Source: Pachyseris speciosa (lineage: Eukaryota; Cnidaria; Anthozoa; Scleractinia; Pachyseridae). Taken from it: a stretch of DNA of 64,000 nt. The stretch spans positions 1-64,000 of the forward strand of contig JAEMWC010002036.1 of NCBI GenBank assembly GCA_016490735.1, in the 5' to 3' direction. The position numbers and the translations under genes are program-made. Positions within the stretch are counted from its first letter, which is position 1, and the number at the start of each line of letters is the position of its first letter. The notes under the pieces are model-generated. The model was not told where the DNA came from. It saw only the letters and a program-made list of their open reading frames with translations, and did not search any database. This document shows, one piece after another, positions 1 through 11,010 of the stretch.

Positions 1-3000
1 CATTTTTTCGAAAACTTAAGACCATAAATCGAATTCTATTTTACACACTGAGAAAACTCATTTTAAGAAAATGCCTAGCCCTCCGGGGTTTCCTAAAAGC
101 TCCGCTGGCGAATTCGCGCCGCTGAAAAAATACTTGTCGCTTTCCATATAAAATAATTTATCAACGAGCATATTTTTGGTCACAGTGGTTATAGTATATA
201 ATTATTAAAAAGAGCCAAGGGGTTTGTAAAGATTATTATAATATTACAATGCGAAAAATACGTGATGATTTCACAACTAGACGGCCAAAATTATTGTGCG
301 ATCTCTAACTGTTCGTCTTTGAGTTCCATATACTCTGGAATTTAAGTCGTTTGGCGTGTAATAATTGCGATTTAGTTAAGAGGAGCTGAGCGAGTTCATA
401 GAAGAAGGCAACATGGATTTAACTAAATAAATCGCTCGCGTACACTACACTTTAATCGTCACATCTAGAAAACGCTACTCCCCACCTCGTTTTTCGTCTC
501 TTCTCTTGCTTTTGCTAAAATAATATCAAATATAGAAAAAGTAAATAAACACGTGAGATGATATTTAAAAAAAGAAATTATAACTGAATGATAAAATAAT
601 GCGTCCCTTCCGCTTGCTTTCGTCCATGGCGACAGCCGTGAAGGAGACTACATGTCTGGAAATCACTTTCCATGGCGGGAAACCACTTTCAGTAGGGCCT
701 AAGCTCCAATATGTCACGCAATATGGCACAGTATGTCAGCATTTCTCCAAAGTTCATTGTAATATACTTTTTGTTTATTACTCTTTCCCATCCGTGATCC
801 GATCCGATCCGGCTTTTGTCGACGCCGTTGTTATTTTAATGAAACCTCAATGTGCGTGCACGAACGGTTTTCAAGAATTTAAATGTTGCAGCTTTATTGA
901 TGCCATTTAGGCCTTACAATACTTAGAACATACAAAAAAGTACTAATTGACGAGAAATAAGTCATTTTGAGGCGAAAGTACCGATTGAATCTAATGTAGA
1001 CTGATTTTCCTGGCGGCAGGGAAACGGTTGTTAATGCTCAAGTCCTAGATTTCGCTCGTGTCGCGTAATTGTTATCGTTTGTGTAACTGTACCATTTGAA
1101 TTTGCCCAAAATTTTATTACATCTACTAATAGAGGAAACATTGCTGTTTTGTAAGAACGGTACATTAAGTTCGAAAGCCATGTACCAAGTAGTGATTTTT
1201 GCCCGCAAAGTTGGCTAATTTCGACACTATTTGTACAATATACAATATTTTGAAAAATAAGCAAAAATTGCTGTTTCAATGTATTTGTATTCTGGCGACA
1301 ACAGAGTATGAGGGAATGTTCCTTCAATCAAAAAAATATGAATTGACAGACCAGTTTCTTTTAATTTGTGTACATGACACCAAAATAAATATAGCATTTT
1401 TGGCATGTCTGATGGCGCTCGCGTGGATAAAAATTAAAATGTTGCCTCAGCAGAAATAAATAAATCCAAAAGAACTGAAACTCGTGTTTTCCGAAATAGT
1501 TTCGTAAGGCGTTTATTGTGACAAAGTTTGAGGGATTTCGATTTTCCCATCTTGCATGGCTTAAGGTGGTTTTTACAGATTACCACTCGTAAAACCCGCG
1601 GGAAAACGACAGGATTAGGATGCATTCTCCTTCGTCGAACGCAATGAAAACCTCGTTTAACGTTTGCTAGTAAATATTTCGTTTGGATGCTCATTTTTCA
1701 TCAGCCTTATAATGAATACAGTTAAAGGCCATTCACACCCTTGAAGCATCGCGCGTTGCGACCGTTAATTCTGGAATTTCGTGTAACGCAAAATTACTCA
1801 GACTTCAAAACCCTTGTTTCATCACTCTTGTTTATCGCATTGTGAGCAAATCTCCAAATTTATGGCCGTAAATATGTTCTCTGTTTATTCTTCTTCATTT
1901 TCCTTGTATTATTTTTGGAACAATTTGTATGTATGTAAATTCTGGCCCGTGTAAAGTCAAAAGAGTCAGTGTAGCAGTAATCGGTTGCGGAACCTCGCAG
2001 CGTTGTTTTCATATCAAAGTGAGGTTCAAGGAGGATTTACAGAGACACGTTGTTTAAGTTTGCTGCTTTTTACCTCGAAGCTTCCAAGAGGTCGCTGAGG
2101 TTGTTGGAGCCGACTTATTGCGATTTGGAAACTGATTTGATGGCGAGTATTAAAAATTATCCTTGTCTGGACTACTGTTTTCCGCATGTTTGATGTTTTA
2201 CCTCAAGGTCAGTTTGTGTAATGGGTTCTGCCGCTTTGGTCGACTCTTCAAGGTTTTTAATCCGATTTGTCGCTAAGTCTCTTTATGGACTGCCATTTTT
2301 ATGCCCCTTCGGATATTTTAGCTTTACGTTCAGCTTGTAGCTAGCCTAAACGCCGTGAAAATTGTTTTCTCTTTCTCGCCGGCGATATCTCCGTAATCCA
2401 TGAGGACCACACCGCTTGTTTCCTTCGGTGTTTTAATTCTGAGCTCAAAGTTTCCCTCAAGCCGCATGGTCGAAAATCATTTTGAATTTCTTTTTCAAAG
2501 GCGAGTTAAAAATTTTAGCGTGTCACCAAGACTCTTAAAGCTCGATAAAGCGTGTCCAAATTAGCATTTTAAACAAGGGAATTAGCGAATTGCCGCGTTC
2601 GAAATTTTCGCTTTGTTTGTCGGATGACTGCAACAGCAATTATCGAATGACTGCAACAGCAATTGTCTGTTTATTTTTTCTTATTTGTCTTATTTGCACT
2701 GTTTCCTTAAAACCATTTACTATTCCATATATACTTTATAATAGTAAAAATCAAAGCTTTGATTGGCTCGATTTCATTGCCTTTGTTTATCAACCAATCA
2801 GAATCCTCTGTTTATTTCGTGTTTCCTGAAAACTGCATTTCTCTTTAGAATCGAGAATTTTTTTCATGTATATTATTAATCTTTAAGCAACTTATAGGGG
2901 TCTTATATATGGAACGAACAATGGATTGAATTTATCAATTGAATTACAGATTGTCAGGTAGGTGTGAAACCCATAACTAAACTGTCTTGTGCTTATGGAA

Positions 3001-3495
3001 ATGGCGCCATATAAATTCTTGTATTATTATGATTATTATTATCATTATCATCATTAGAGTCTGAAAAAACCAACCAATCACTTCTACTTTGAACCATCGT
3101 CGATGCTTTAGGATCATTCCTCATGCAAAACATAGTCTTTGGCTATGGCTTCCTTCTAAAAAGCAAATTATAGGTGGGTCTTCTCTACATGTTTAGTTTC
3201 ATCAGCAGACATAAGCATAAACGACAAAACGAGCTACAAATAAATGAAAACCATAACTTGAAGAAACGTGGCAGACGTACTCCATGGGAAACATTTATAT
3301 GCTCCTTGCAAAGTTTGCAGATTTCGAAAGTTAGAATATTGAAAATACTTGATACATCAGTATTGGCATCGATTACCACAAGTGCTGACGTCCTCTTTTA
3401 GTTTATGGTGTCTTGTTTGTAACTCATTTTATGATATATGCACGTGAACTATACAATTCTGCTATCGTTTCTTGATTAAGGTCACGTCTTCGTTG
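1..3495. other. Non-coding flank 3' of the polycystin gene
   Basis: I find no convincing gene here. Open frames are short and none resembles a known family. The stretch holds a dispersed repeat at about 1770-2480 (listed separately) and an AT-rich segment near 2730-2880. That segment has two GATTGG-type motifs and an end (TGTATATTATTA) that recurs near 7390-7405, so it is probably a degraded small transposon. A short ATT-rich microsatellite lies near 3025-3055. Confidence 0.6.
1770..2480. repeat. Dispersed repeat, CpG-rich copy
   Basis: About 700 bp align by eye with 57860-58500 in the same orientation. Shared blocks include GTAAATT(C/T)TGGCCC, GCTTTTTACCT(C/T)GAAG, TTTGGAAAC(T/C)GATTTGATG and CATGTTTGATGTTTTTAC. 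Many CpG sites here are TG or CA in the other copy. No coding capacity is visible in either copy, so the family is unclassified. Confidence 0.65.
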
Positions 3496-3501
3496 TTTAT
3501 T
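3496..3501 (-). promoter_or_regulatory. Candidate polyadenylation signal of the polycystin gene
   Basis: The minus strand reads AATAAA about 80 bases after the polycystin stop codon. It is the first canonical hexamer downstream, so it is a plausible 3' end signal. No transcript evidence is available. Confidence 0.4.
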
Positions 3502-3581
3502 CTAGTAGCGTTATTATTAAAACAGTATCGATTTCCAACGTTTCAGTTGGGCTTAGGCAGGCACTAGCATTCCACTTATTT

Positions 3582-4945
3582 TCACTCGTTTGACGATATT
3601 CCAGCTTGTCGCTCACGTTCTTCATCTGTGCTAGACTCAATTCGTCTGAGAACCTCATTCAGCTTTTTATCGAGCAGATATACTTGCGGCACATTCTGGA
3701 TCACGTCGATGGTCCACAACTGGTTGCTGACTTTGTCAAAAAACTCCCTGGCTCTCCCATTAGGAGGAGTGGGGTCAGCTTGGTTCTTTTCTTTCTGTGT
3801 TTCTTCTCTTTTCAGCTCCAACGCTTGAGCATCACTCACTGCGTGGTTTAACATGGTTATGAAGAAATTCATCAGTATGATTGTGAAATCCAAGAGCAGT
3901 AGGATGATAAACACGTGACCAATCACCTGGTTTGCTTCAATAAGTTCTTTTATCGGTCTTGCTTTCACTTTCCCGAGGACGATTTCAAGCTGGAAAGAAA
4001 ATGCTGCCCAGACACTGGAATAGCGTACAACATGCGATCCAAATACCAAGATTCCTGTCAACAGAAATGCAAAGAATATGATGAAAAGAACAAAGAGGAA
4101 AGAGGAAAGGTCCGCCATCCAAATGCGGAGAGCATGGGCAAACACTCTGGTATACATGTTAAAATAGGTCAACTGCAGTAGCTTCACCGTTGTAAGAAAC
4201 GTGAGTATAGCTAGGACACCATTTTCAACATCCGACCACAGAACAGCTGTCTGAAAATTGACCATAGCAAAGATGTTGTGCCTCAAGTCTTGTACACTCT
4301 TTGCAGTGTGATAAGACTTGATAAAGCTGAGCATAACAAGTGAAATAGAAGAGGTGAGGTGGGCAATATCCAACCAAAACCAAGGAGAGCATAAGTAACG
4401 CCGTCCCTGACGAATTGGTACGGCTATAGCAGCAACGATTCTGTAGAAAACCATTGTAATGAAGATGATCAAACAAATTCCTTGAAACACCTGGATGATC
4501 GGTTCGGTGTTGTGGAAGGAAATGGTGTCGATGTGCTTGTAAACAGTGGCCTGGCCTGTCTGAAGGAGTTCAAAGAAGAAGGAACAAACAGCCAAGGTAC
4601 TAGCTGTAGGGTTGAATACGGAAAATTCCACTATAACAGCCCTTGTTTGTCGGTCAATCCAGTTTTGTGTCTGTAAGTGGCTTATCGCTGAACGGGCAGA
4701 GTGTTCATCGTAGCCCAAACCAGCTGAATACCCCCCACCTCCATACCAGGCGTGACGCCCCCATTTTTGTGATGAGCTTAGCTCTTTTTCTGTTTGGTAC
4801 TTCCAAGGATAAGGACACTGTTTAAATTGTACCCAAGAGACTGTATGTTTAGGATGAAAAGGATCTCTGGACTCCTTTTTGCGAGAGTATAAATCGTAGC
4901 AGGCACGGGTCCACCAGTTGATGACCTTGTGGGCTGGGCATTGAA
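3582..4945 (-). CDS. Polycystin-1-like protein, terminal exon: polycystin domain, channel TM segments, C-tail
   Basis: This is the last coding exon. The acceptor reads CTTTTAG before 4945 and the exon enters at phase 1, matching the preceding exon. It encodes about 454 residues. The order is the extracellular polycystin (TOP) domain with conserved Cys and aromatic residues, then six hydrophobic segments. These include a pore-region stretch around AAFSFQLEIVLGKV and a final helix rich in FIILLLLDFTIILMNFFITM. A charged tail follows. In PKD proteins this region forms the cation-channel-like module. Similarity is to PKD1 and PKD1L-type proteins, because it follows a PLAT/GPS half rather than standing alone like PKD2. 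The frame is intact. Confidence 0.88.
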
Positions 4946-5070
4946 CTAAAAGGAAAAGATATATTGACTTTAGAGTGTAGCTTTTTGCGCATTTGAAAAA
5001 AATAAGAACCTTACTAACTCTCCTGCGAGTTATCAAACAATTGGAATTCGATTAAAATAATTTTACTAAC

Positions 5071-5245
5071 CTTCTCTTGCTCTCATTTGACGCAGTCGTA
5101 ACATTCCAATCATAGCAGACTTGAGCTCGCCGCTTACGTTTGAAAGACTTAAAGTCTCATCATGGTTTGATTGTTGGTGGTGGGAATAAAGATACGGTAT
5201 TAAGGTGTCGTTCATCCAAGTCCAGAACAGCTTTGGATTTGATGC
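5071..5245 (-). CDS. Polycystin-1-like protein, exon at start of polycystin domain
   Basis: This 175-nt exon is bounded by TTTTCAG before 5245 and GTTAGT after 5071. It starts at phase 0 and ends at phase 1, which fits both neighbours. It encodes the W-rich start of the polycystin extracellular domain (FWTWMNDTLIPYLY) and the family motif region GMLRLRQMR. In the family this segment sits just after the TM helix that follows the PLAT/TM2-5 block. The identification rests on the motif, the splice phase and the gene order. Confidence 0.85.
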
Positions 5246-5269
5246 CTGAAAAAGGTTTTGTATAAAACA

Positions 5270-5585
5270 TGGATACTTCACAAATTAATGTGATCAAGTA
5301 AGCTGAAGCCACTTTAAGGGCACTAAGGCCACAAGGTAGCGGGCATTACCCCTTAAATCTACCAAAGCAAAGATTGAGCCCAAACATTAGCAGTCATGGA
5401 CAGCTGTTTCGGCCTTGTTAGGCCTCATCAGCATGGCATAGCTAATGCTCAGGCTCAAGTACCCACATATCAATAAAACAAGCAATGGAAACGTAAAGCT
5501 TGTGGGATGTGGTTGGAGTGACATAGATACTTCACAAATTAATGTGATCAAGTAAGCTGAAGCCGCTCTAAGGGCACTAGGGCTG
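5270..5585 (-). mobile_element. Retrozyme-like element (hammerhead ribozyme retroelement), intronic copy
   Basis: A 316-bp insert is flanked by perfect 14-bp direct repeats TTTTGTATAAAACA at 5256-5269 and 5586-5599. It is homologous to 19478-19782 in opposite orientation. The element carries a type-I hammerhead motif on the minus strand. Its first about 55 bases recur near its other end (TACTTCACAAATTAATGTG at 5274 and at 5528). The layout is therefore a 254-bp unit present about 1.2 times in tandem, as expected for retroelements copied from a ribozyme-generated circular RNA. It has no ORF. It lies in the polycystin intron, 11 bp before the acceptor-side exon. Confidence 0.8.
5376..5456 (-). 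ncRNA. Type-I hammerhead ribozyme (copy 1)
   Basis: On the minus strand the core reads CTGATGA, then stem II GGCC-TAACAA-GGCC, then GAAAC, a four-base AGCT loop, and GTC as the cleavage triplet (5401-5399). Stem I can form between GCCATG before the core and CATGAC after GTC, with one mismatch. It is extended by complementary GCATTAG and CTAATG(T) blocks and by GAGCC with GGGCTC. Stem III is only two pairs, as in the minimal type-I hammerheads of animal retrozymes and Penelope-like elements. All core catalytic positions are present. Confidence 0.85.
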
Positions 5586-6554
5586 TTTTGTATAAAACAG
5601 TTTGGAACATGCCAAGGAAGATTGTAACAGAAGACGCTAGGAGGGGTCTGGTCACAGTTCGGTATTGTGAACAACTGTCCTCAAAAGAAATACTATAGTG
5701 CATTTCGAAAGTGCATTTCTATAGCGCATTTCTTGTTAATGAAATGCTTTGTCAAATGAAGAATGATCCTCGCAGTTGTGAACGCAATTTATGCAATTGA
5801 AAAAATTGAAAAAAAAATTGAAAAAAAAAAAAAAAAAAAAAAAAAGAAGCTTGAAATGCTTTGTATTCAAGATCTTAAGCCAGCACTGAATGTACAGTCT
5901 GATTCTCTTCGTGCTAAAGTATTCATGTAATTAGCTTCTTTTTTTTTAATGCAAATTTGCTTCAGCTTAGACTTTTCACAAATCGCTTTTTTATCTTAAA
6001 TCATGTAACCTTGATAATGGCGCAAGATGCACCGAAACGTCGGTTCCTATCACTTATATTTCTTGTCTCATGTATTTCCACATCATTTCTTATAAAAAAC
6101 TAGGTGATAATATAAAATGTTCATTCGAAGCTGAGAATCAGTATAGTACTCCACTGATACGGAACAGTGATGTGAAAACATGTTTACTTCACTGCCACTT
6201 CTTCCGCTCCCAAACCTCAAGTAACCACGCCCAGTCACACCAGAGTGTGGGTGTCGCAAGGTGAGTCCTCTGTAATGACTTCACAATCTCAGAAGGGAGA
6301 ATGTTACTACATTTCCACTATTCATCTTTTTTGTTTTATTTTAGCTGAGGGTTTCTTCTCAAGTGATGGGTGATTACCAATTGACAAAGACTTTTAAAAG
6401 TAAAAAAAAAAAAAAGAACTCGTTACAGTCTACACAAAGCTCATAAAATGGTCACTAGACAACTTTTGAGCCTTTGTTGCTGCTGAATATCTCGGCATTA
6501 AGGTATCTTTGTTTGTTGTAAGAACTATTTTTTTTGTGAACCGCCCGCAATTTA

Positions 6555-6715
6555 GTATAGGTAATCACATGATTTCGAGTGCTATTTGGAGTAAATAAGC
6601 ATGAGTAAACTCACAAAATTGCACGAGCCCGTAGGGCAAGTGCATTTTGTGGTCTTTGAAAAAATTTACAAGTGCTTATTTTTCCAAATTGCACGAGAAA
6701 AATCGTGTGATTACA
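6555..6715. mobile_element. MITE-like foldback element
   Basis: The left end GTAATCACATGATTT is the near-perfect inverse of the right end AAATCGTGTGATTAC. Internal blocks (AATAAGCA near 6594; TGCTTATTTTTCC near 6672) are also complementary. It is about 160 bp and has no coding capacity. The family was not identified. Target duplication is unclear. Confidence 0.6.
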
Positions 6716-7576
6716 TATTAATAATACAACCGAAAAAATTGTGTTCCATAAGCAACGCAGGTGAATAACATGCAAAAATAATTTATTCATCACACGTAGG
6801 TCAAAACAACAGTTTTGTCAATATTTTTAAAGTTTTTTAAGCTGCAAAAATCGGCTGAAAAGTTGTAGGGTATAGCTATAAGGCTGCTTTGTTTTTCAAG
6901 TGTCTATCAAGTGCTGTATAATCATTACCTTCAGTATTTCTGGTTCATAATTTTCGTGTTGTTTGTTGTTGTTTTCTCGGCGTAAGTGGCTTGAACAAAG
7001 TGTTATATAAGTTCAACGGGCTCATAACTTTCGATTTCGTCGGCAATTCCCTTCTCTAGACATTACTTTCTCCAAACAGACAGCCAAAAAGCAGTGCTTT
7101 TCGCACTGTGCTCGTTTTTAGAGCTGTTTTCAGCTTCTTGCGAAAGGAAACCTGCTCAAAACGCCGGCCATTGTTTTATGTTTTCACAATTTTCAACGCG
7201 GCTCAAACTTACCGCGCACTTGTTGCTATAGATTTGATTGGCTAATTCAAATTTTTATTGTTTCTAAACCAATCAAAAGACATTTGTAATTGCACTGTAT
7301 TACAATTTTGCACTGGTATTACATGGTTTTGCACTGTGTTACAGCAAACCTGCACTGCTTTTTTAGCCAATCAGAATTGAGTAATTTTTTCGTGTATATT
7401 ATTAGATTAGAAACAAAACTATCATCCTTTTGATTAGCTAGTACTTCACTAACATGCTGTCGAATATTCTTCGATCTAAATTCTAAATTTGTTTTAATTC
7501 CTTTTTTATTCAGCCAAGGACTTGTATCGAAGAAAGTGGACAACAATTATCCTGTAAACGAAAAAAGGACTCGTAC

Positions 7577-8814
7577 CTTCTCAAGATTGCCAAGATGATC
7601 ATCAAGGGACTTCGATAAAAGATATCGTGTCGAGTCCCTGTTGCCATAGGAAAGCACACCAATAACAATAAGAAATGTTACGTAGAAGCCTGTTTGGCGA
7701 ACGCACCAGCGCCGTCTGGCTTTGGCGGCAATCTTCCTTTTTAGTTTTGATAACTCAGTGGGCGTCATTGAAAGGGTGGTCGCTTCGTTGACCGGAAGTT
7801 GGCGATCAGATTGTTGTAATGCAAACACGTTCTTGGCTTTGCATTTGGCAAACATGACGGACAGCGAGACAAGAAGTAGGCACTTGCATGGCTGCACTAC
7901 CAGGACGTCTTGAAAGAAGAAGTAGTGACTGATGAGAGCCACTCTTGGCTTTTCTCGCTTCCCCATGAGAGACTGTAGGAAACGGTTATAATAGCCGAAG
8001 TGACAGCGAGCACAGCACACAGTATACATGCGGTGTAGAACACACACAGCCAACGACGTGAATTTTCACGTTGTAAGCGTGTTGAGCTTTTCTTAAACAA
8101 CAAAATGATGACATGAAGAGGCAAGATGAGCAAGGTGCTCTGCATACTCACGACAGCCTGTCTAGCAGAAAATTTAAACGGTCCCAAGTTGATAGTCTGG
8201 GACGACTGCGTCTCCCAGCGATAGAAAGTAGCATTAGCAGCCATGGTACACAGTAGCAGGCAAAAGCATGATGACATTCTCTGAACTCTTGTAAAATTGT
8301 CCCCTGGGGTCTTAGTAATAACTGACATCCAGAGATGGCCGTCACAGAACATTTCCCTTAAAGCGTGGTTTGTTATGTTAGAATCGGAAAAGGAAGGTTT
8401 TTGAAACACTTCATTGGAGAGGGACTCGTCCTCCAGGCTAAGCCATGTCTCGAACACAAACTTCCAGCGACCTCCACTGTTCGGGTTTGTAATGGTTACC
8501 TGTTCCAAATACCATGAAGGGTCGTCGCCTGAATTGTCATGCCACACACGAAGGGCGTAGATCTCACCGATTTCTTCGTCTAAAAATACCGCACACGATT
8601 GTTCAGCACCTCGGGAGAAAATTGGATCGAAGTCACCGCCACAGTTGTCAGGTATTTTAAGAATGCCACTGTTGCCTTCATGTCCGTACATGATGAAAGA
8701 CACGTTAGCTGTCGTTCCTGCACCTGGCCAAACACCTGTCTTTATGGACAACTCGTATTTTTGACGCCTGATATCTGATGCAACACTCATACCTGTTGGT
8801 TCCGCGTCTTGGAG
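7577..8814 (-). CDS. Polycystin-1-like protein, PLAT domain and TM2-TM5 exon (one-base frame break)
   Basis: The exon has CTTCAG before 8814 and GTACGAG after 7577. The upstream part encodes a PLAT/LH2 domain (YELSIKTGVWPGAG, then YGHEGNSG, ALRVWHDNSGDDPSWYLEQV), then two TM helices near 8150 and 8010. The downstream part, in another frame, encodes QDVLVVQPCK and two more TM stretches. Both ends are phase 0 relative to their neighbours, so the exon should be divisible by three. It is 1238 nt, one base short, with the break between about 7905 and 7950. PLAT domains bind lipids or proteins at membranes and are standard in PKD1-type proteins. The break is either a real mutation or an assembly error. 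Confidence 0.85.
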
Positions 8815-9031
8815 CTGAAGGAGAAGAAAATCATAAATAACAGTCTAATATTGACAATATAAGACTTAGGGGAGGACAAATATAAAAGTGTATTGTTTTG
8901 ATGCAAGGTTCCTTCCCCTTTGTGGATTTTACTCAGGTAAATGTGATGTATTCCAATTGTGATATATTTCATCGTTGAAATTGTTATTTTATTATTTTGA
9001 CAACAAACGTAGCATATAGCGTGCAGCTTAC

Positions 9032-9268
9032 CTGGGCCTTTTCTTTCTTGTCAAATCTTCTGGCCACGACGATTGCGATCAAATAAAGAAGAAAACAAGT
9101 CATGACCACTACAAGTAAAAGAAATGTGCCTCCTTCATCTGGGGATCGAAGCTTGATATATGCTTTCTGAAAGTTGATTTCATTTGGCCGTACCAGATAT
9201 CCTCCTGCGAAGGACGTCAGGTGACTGCAAGAACACTTCATAATGGAACTGTTCGTAATTTCATCCAC
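9032..9268 (-). CDS. Polycystin-1-like protein, GPS cleavage motif and first TM exon
   Basis: This 237-nt exon is phase 0 at both ends. It encodes CSCSHLTSFAGG, the second half of the GPS motif. Autoproteolysis is expected between HL and T in GAIN/GPS proteins. About 30 residues later there is a hydrophobic helix (FLLLVVVMTCFLLYLIAIVV) and a basic stop-transfer RRFDKKEK. The first half of the GPS, with its Trp and Cys, is in the preceding exon. The GPS is intact at sequence level, so self-cleavage is plausible. Confidence 0.87.
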
Positions 9269-9658
9269 CTTAAAAGGTTAAAATCGAGCCATTAACGTAT
9301 CGGCTATGAATTGAAAAGTCAATCACCACATATTGTACTGTTCAAGTCCAGAGTTATGTTATCTGCCAAGCTTAGAACACCCACATGAGATGAAACAGCG
9401 TTAAGATTGTACTGGTAGAAACATTTACACAAACAAGCATCAGCAGCTGAGTTTGGCCTTATAGATTTAGCTGTACGTACTCACTCTACTTGCCTGTAAA
9501 TTGGTGACAGTTTACGGATTGCGTTGTTGAATAAAATTTGATGTTTCAATATATATTTATATACACATGCCTGGTAATTTATATTATTATGTGTATTCTA
9601 TGCGACCTCCAACGAAATAACAGCACACAGAAACACGGTGGCATGGATGTTTGTTTAC

Positions 9659-10315
9659 CTTGCACCCAACAGTTTTCCAGTTAGATTTATCTGAGTCCCA
9701 GAAAAGACAGGCAGCCTCGGTAACAGTAAACCTGTATTTGATGTTTTCTGTCTTTGACCTAGGAGGCTCTTTGATCTTGATGCATTGGCCCTCGTCTCGG
9801 TTCTCCTCATCATGCTTTTGACCATTGCTGGTACTGCTTGGTTGAGCACCGAATTCTGTCTCCAGTAGGTAGTTTCCAGGATATAATGCCACAAAGGTTA
9901 TTGTTACATTTGTCGCCCCCCCACAAGTGATGTTCCCGGTGTGGAGCCATTGTCCGTGAGCACGCTTGCACTCTAAAAGCCTGTTTTGAGGTGATATCTC
10001 TCTTGTTTGGGATACTCGGATGTATGGGACAACAATGTGGTCATCGTCAGATACTATCGCGATCTGAATCATGGAATGTCCATATTGAACGGTTATATTA
10101 TGATGTAGTATAACTCCAAGTCTGCCAAACGACAAGTTTGCAGTACGCTGAGCAAATGGATTTCTCAGAGGAACTAAGATGGTAACACCTGGTGACAGCC
10201 CAGATATGGTCAGCAGATCCTCGGTTTCATTCCTGACGTCTAAGCTTGCCACATTAGTTGTCACTCTTTGGCTGCTTTTGTCCCACGTAAAAGGGTTAAA
10301 AGGCGTACTCCACAT
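9659..10315 (-). CDS. Polycystin-1-like protein, extracellular GAIN-like exon leading to GPS
   Basis: The exon is 657 nt, exactly 219 codons, phase 0 at both ends, with TTAACAG before 10315 and GTAAAC after 9659. It encodes an extracellular beta-rich region with many N-glycosylation sequons (NVT, NIT, NLS). It ends in CLFWDSDKSNWKTVGCK, which carries the Trp and Cys of the GPS motif continued in the next exon. The region upstream of a GPS corresponds to the GAIN domain. Its 5' neighbour exon is 16 kb away because of the mobile DNA in between. Confidence 0.85.
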
Positions 10316-10485
10316 CTGTTAAATTGAAGTAATAAACAGTATAAACAAGATCAGTGAACAACAGAGCGAATGCAAAGTTACGAACCGGTCCACTACATAA
10401 ATATGAACTCAATGGTGCAGAACGAGGGGGTGTACAGACGTTTACATATTAGGAAATATTTTCTCATGTGAAATACAGATGTAGT

Positions 10486-10578
10486 TCAATTTTAACCTTG
10501 GTTCAATTTTTATTTTCTTTTGTTCTTGTGTGTGGTAAACAAAGGAAAATAAAAATTGAACCAAGGATAAAATTGAAC
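10486..10578. repeat. Short foldback element
   Basis: Arms of about 33 bp (TTCAATTTTAACCTTGGTTC near 10487, its near-exact inverse ending at 10578) flank a 26-bp centre. Only one mismatch is seen. It is a palindromic MITE-like repeat in the intron and has no coding capacity. Confidence 0.65.
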
Positions 10579-10680
10579 CACAACGCAGACAACTTTTTAC
10601 ATATGAAAACGGTTAACCCTTAGAAACAAGTGATCGTGGAGGCACTTATCAATACCACGTTTTACAGATTGAGGGTGCTG

Positions 10681-11010
10681 TGAATCACAGTCGCCTGGTA
10701 CAGGTCAGCATGTGTAGGCTTTCTTTAGACACTGGTAGAGAGGTACCCATCTGGCTCTTTAGTGACCAGCGTGTTGAGAAAGAGGATTGCGTTGCCAGTT
10801 TCAGTCTCCACAGTAAAGCGGATCGTCGGCTGTTGACTATTGAGATGTTGTAAGAAAATATGTACTTTTTGATGACTCTAGGTGGTAAAGGTGTCATCCA
10901 CGTAGGGTTTTCACATCTTAGGCGTGCAAGGCGCGGCTGTCAATGCTTTTTCCTCAAAATGATTCATGTAGAGGTTAGCTATCATTGCGGGTCTTATACC
11001 GATAAAAGAA
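10681..11010 (-). pseudogene. Penelope-like reverse transcriptase fragment
   Basis: In the minus-strand translation there is MIANLYMNHFEEKAL, an in-frame stop, then the catalytic motif YVDDTF. In a shifted frame there is HLNSQQPTIRFTVETE, FLNTLV and (after another in-frame stop) RKPTHADLYQ. This order is typical of Penelope-like RTs, where SVYRKPTHTD-type residues follow the YxDD box. Two stops and a frame change mark it as dead, and it is only about 110 residues of the RT palm. It is relevant because Penelope-like enzymes are the proposed mobilisers of hammerhead retrozymes. Confidence 0.75.

Larger units (their letters stand above)
5246..7576. other. Intron of the polycystin gene with small repeats
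   Basis: This 2.3-kb intron separates the PLAT/TM exon from the next. Apart from the retrozyme-like copy it holds an A-rich run (5812-5845), a second poly-A tract near 6403-6416, and a MITE at 6558-6713. A repeat at about 7215-7410 contains several TTGCACTG(G/T)(T/G) motifs and GATTGGCT/AGCCAATC ends. A sequence near 6014-6045 ending in CCGAAACGTCGG resembles ends of Penelope-like elements but lacks a full hammerhead core. Confidence 0.6.

Noticed and set aside
6010..6052. Possible third hammerhead (TTGATAATGGCGC...GCACCGAAACGTCGG)
   Set aside because: The core would read TTGATAA instead of CTGATGA, and there is no room for stem III between GAAAC and GTC. It is more like a conserved Penelope-type end. 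A similar reverse motif lies near 29940-29962.
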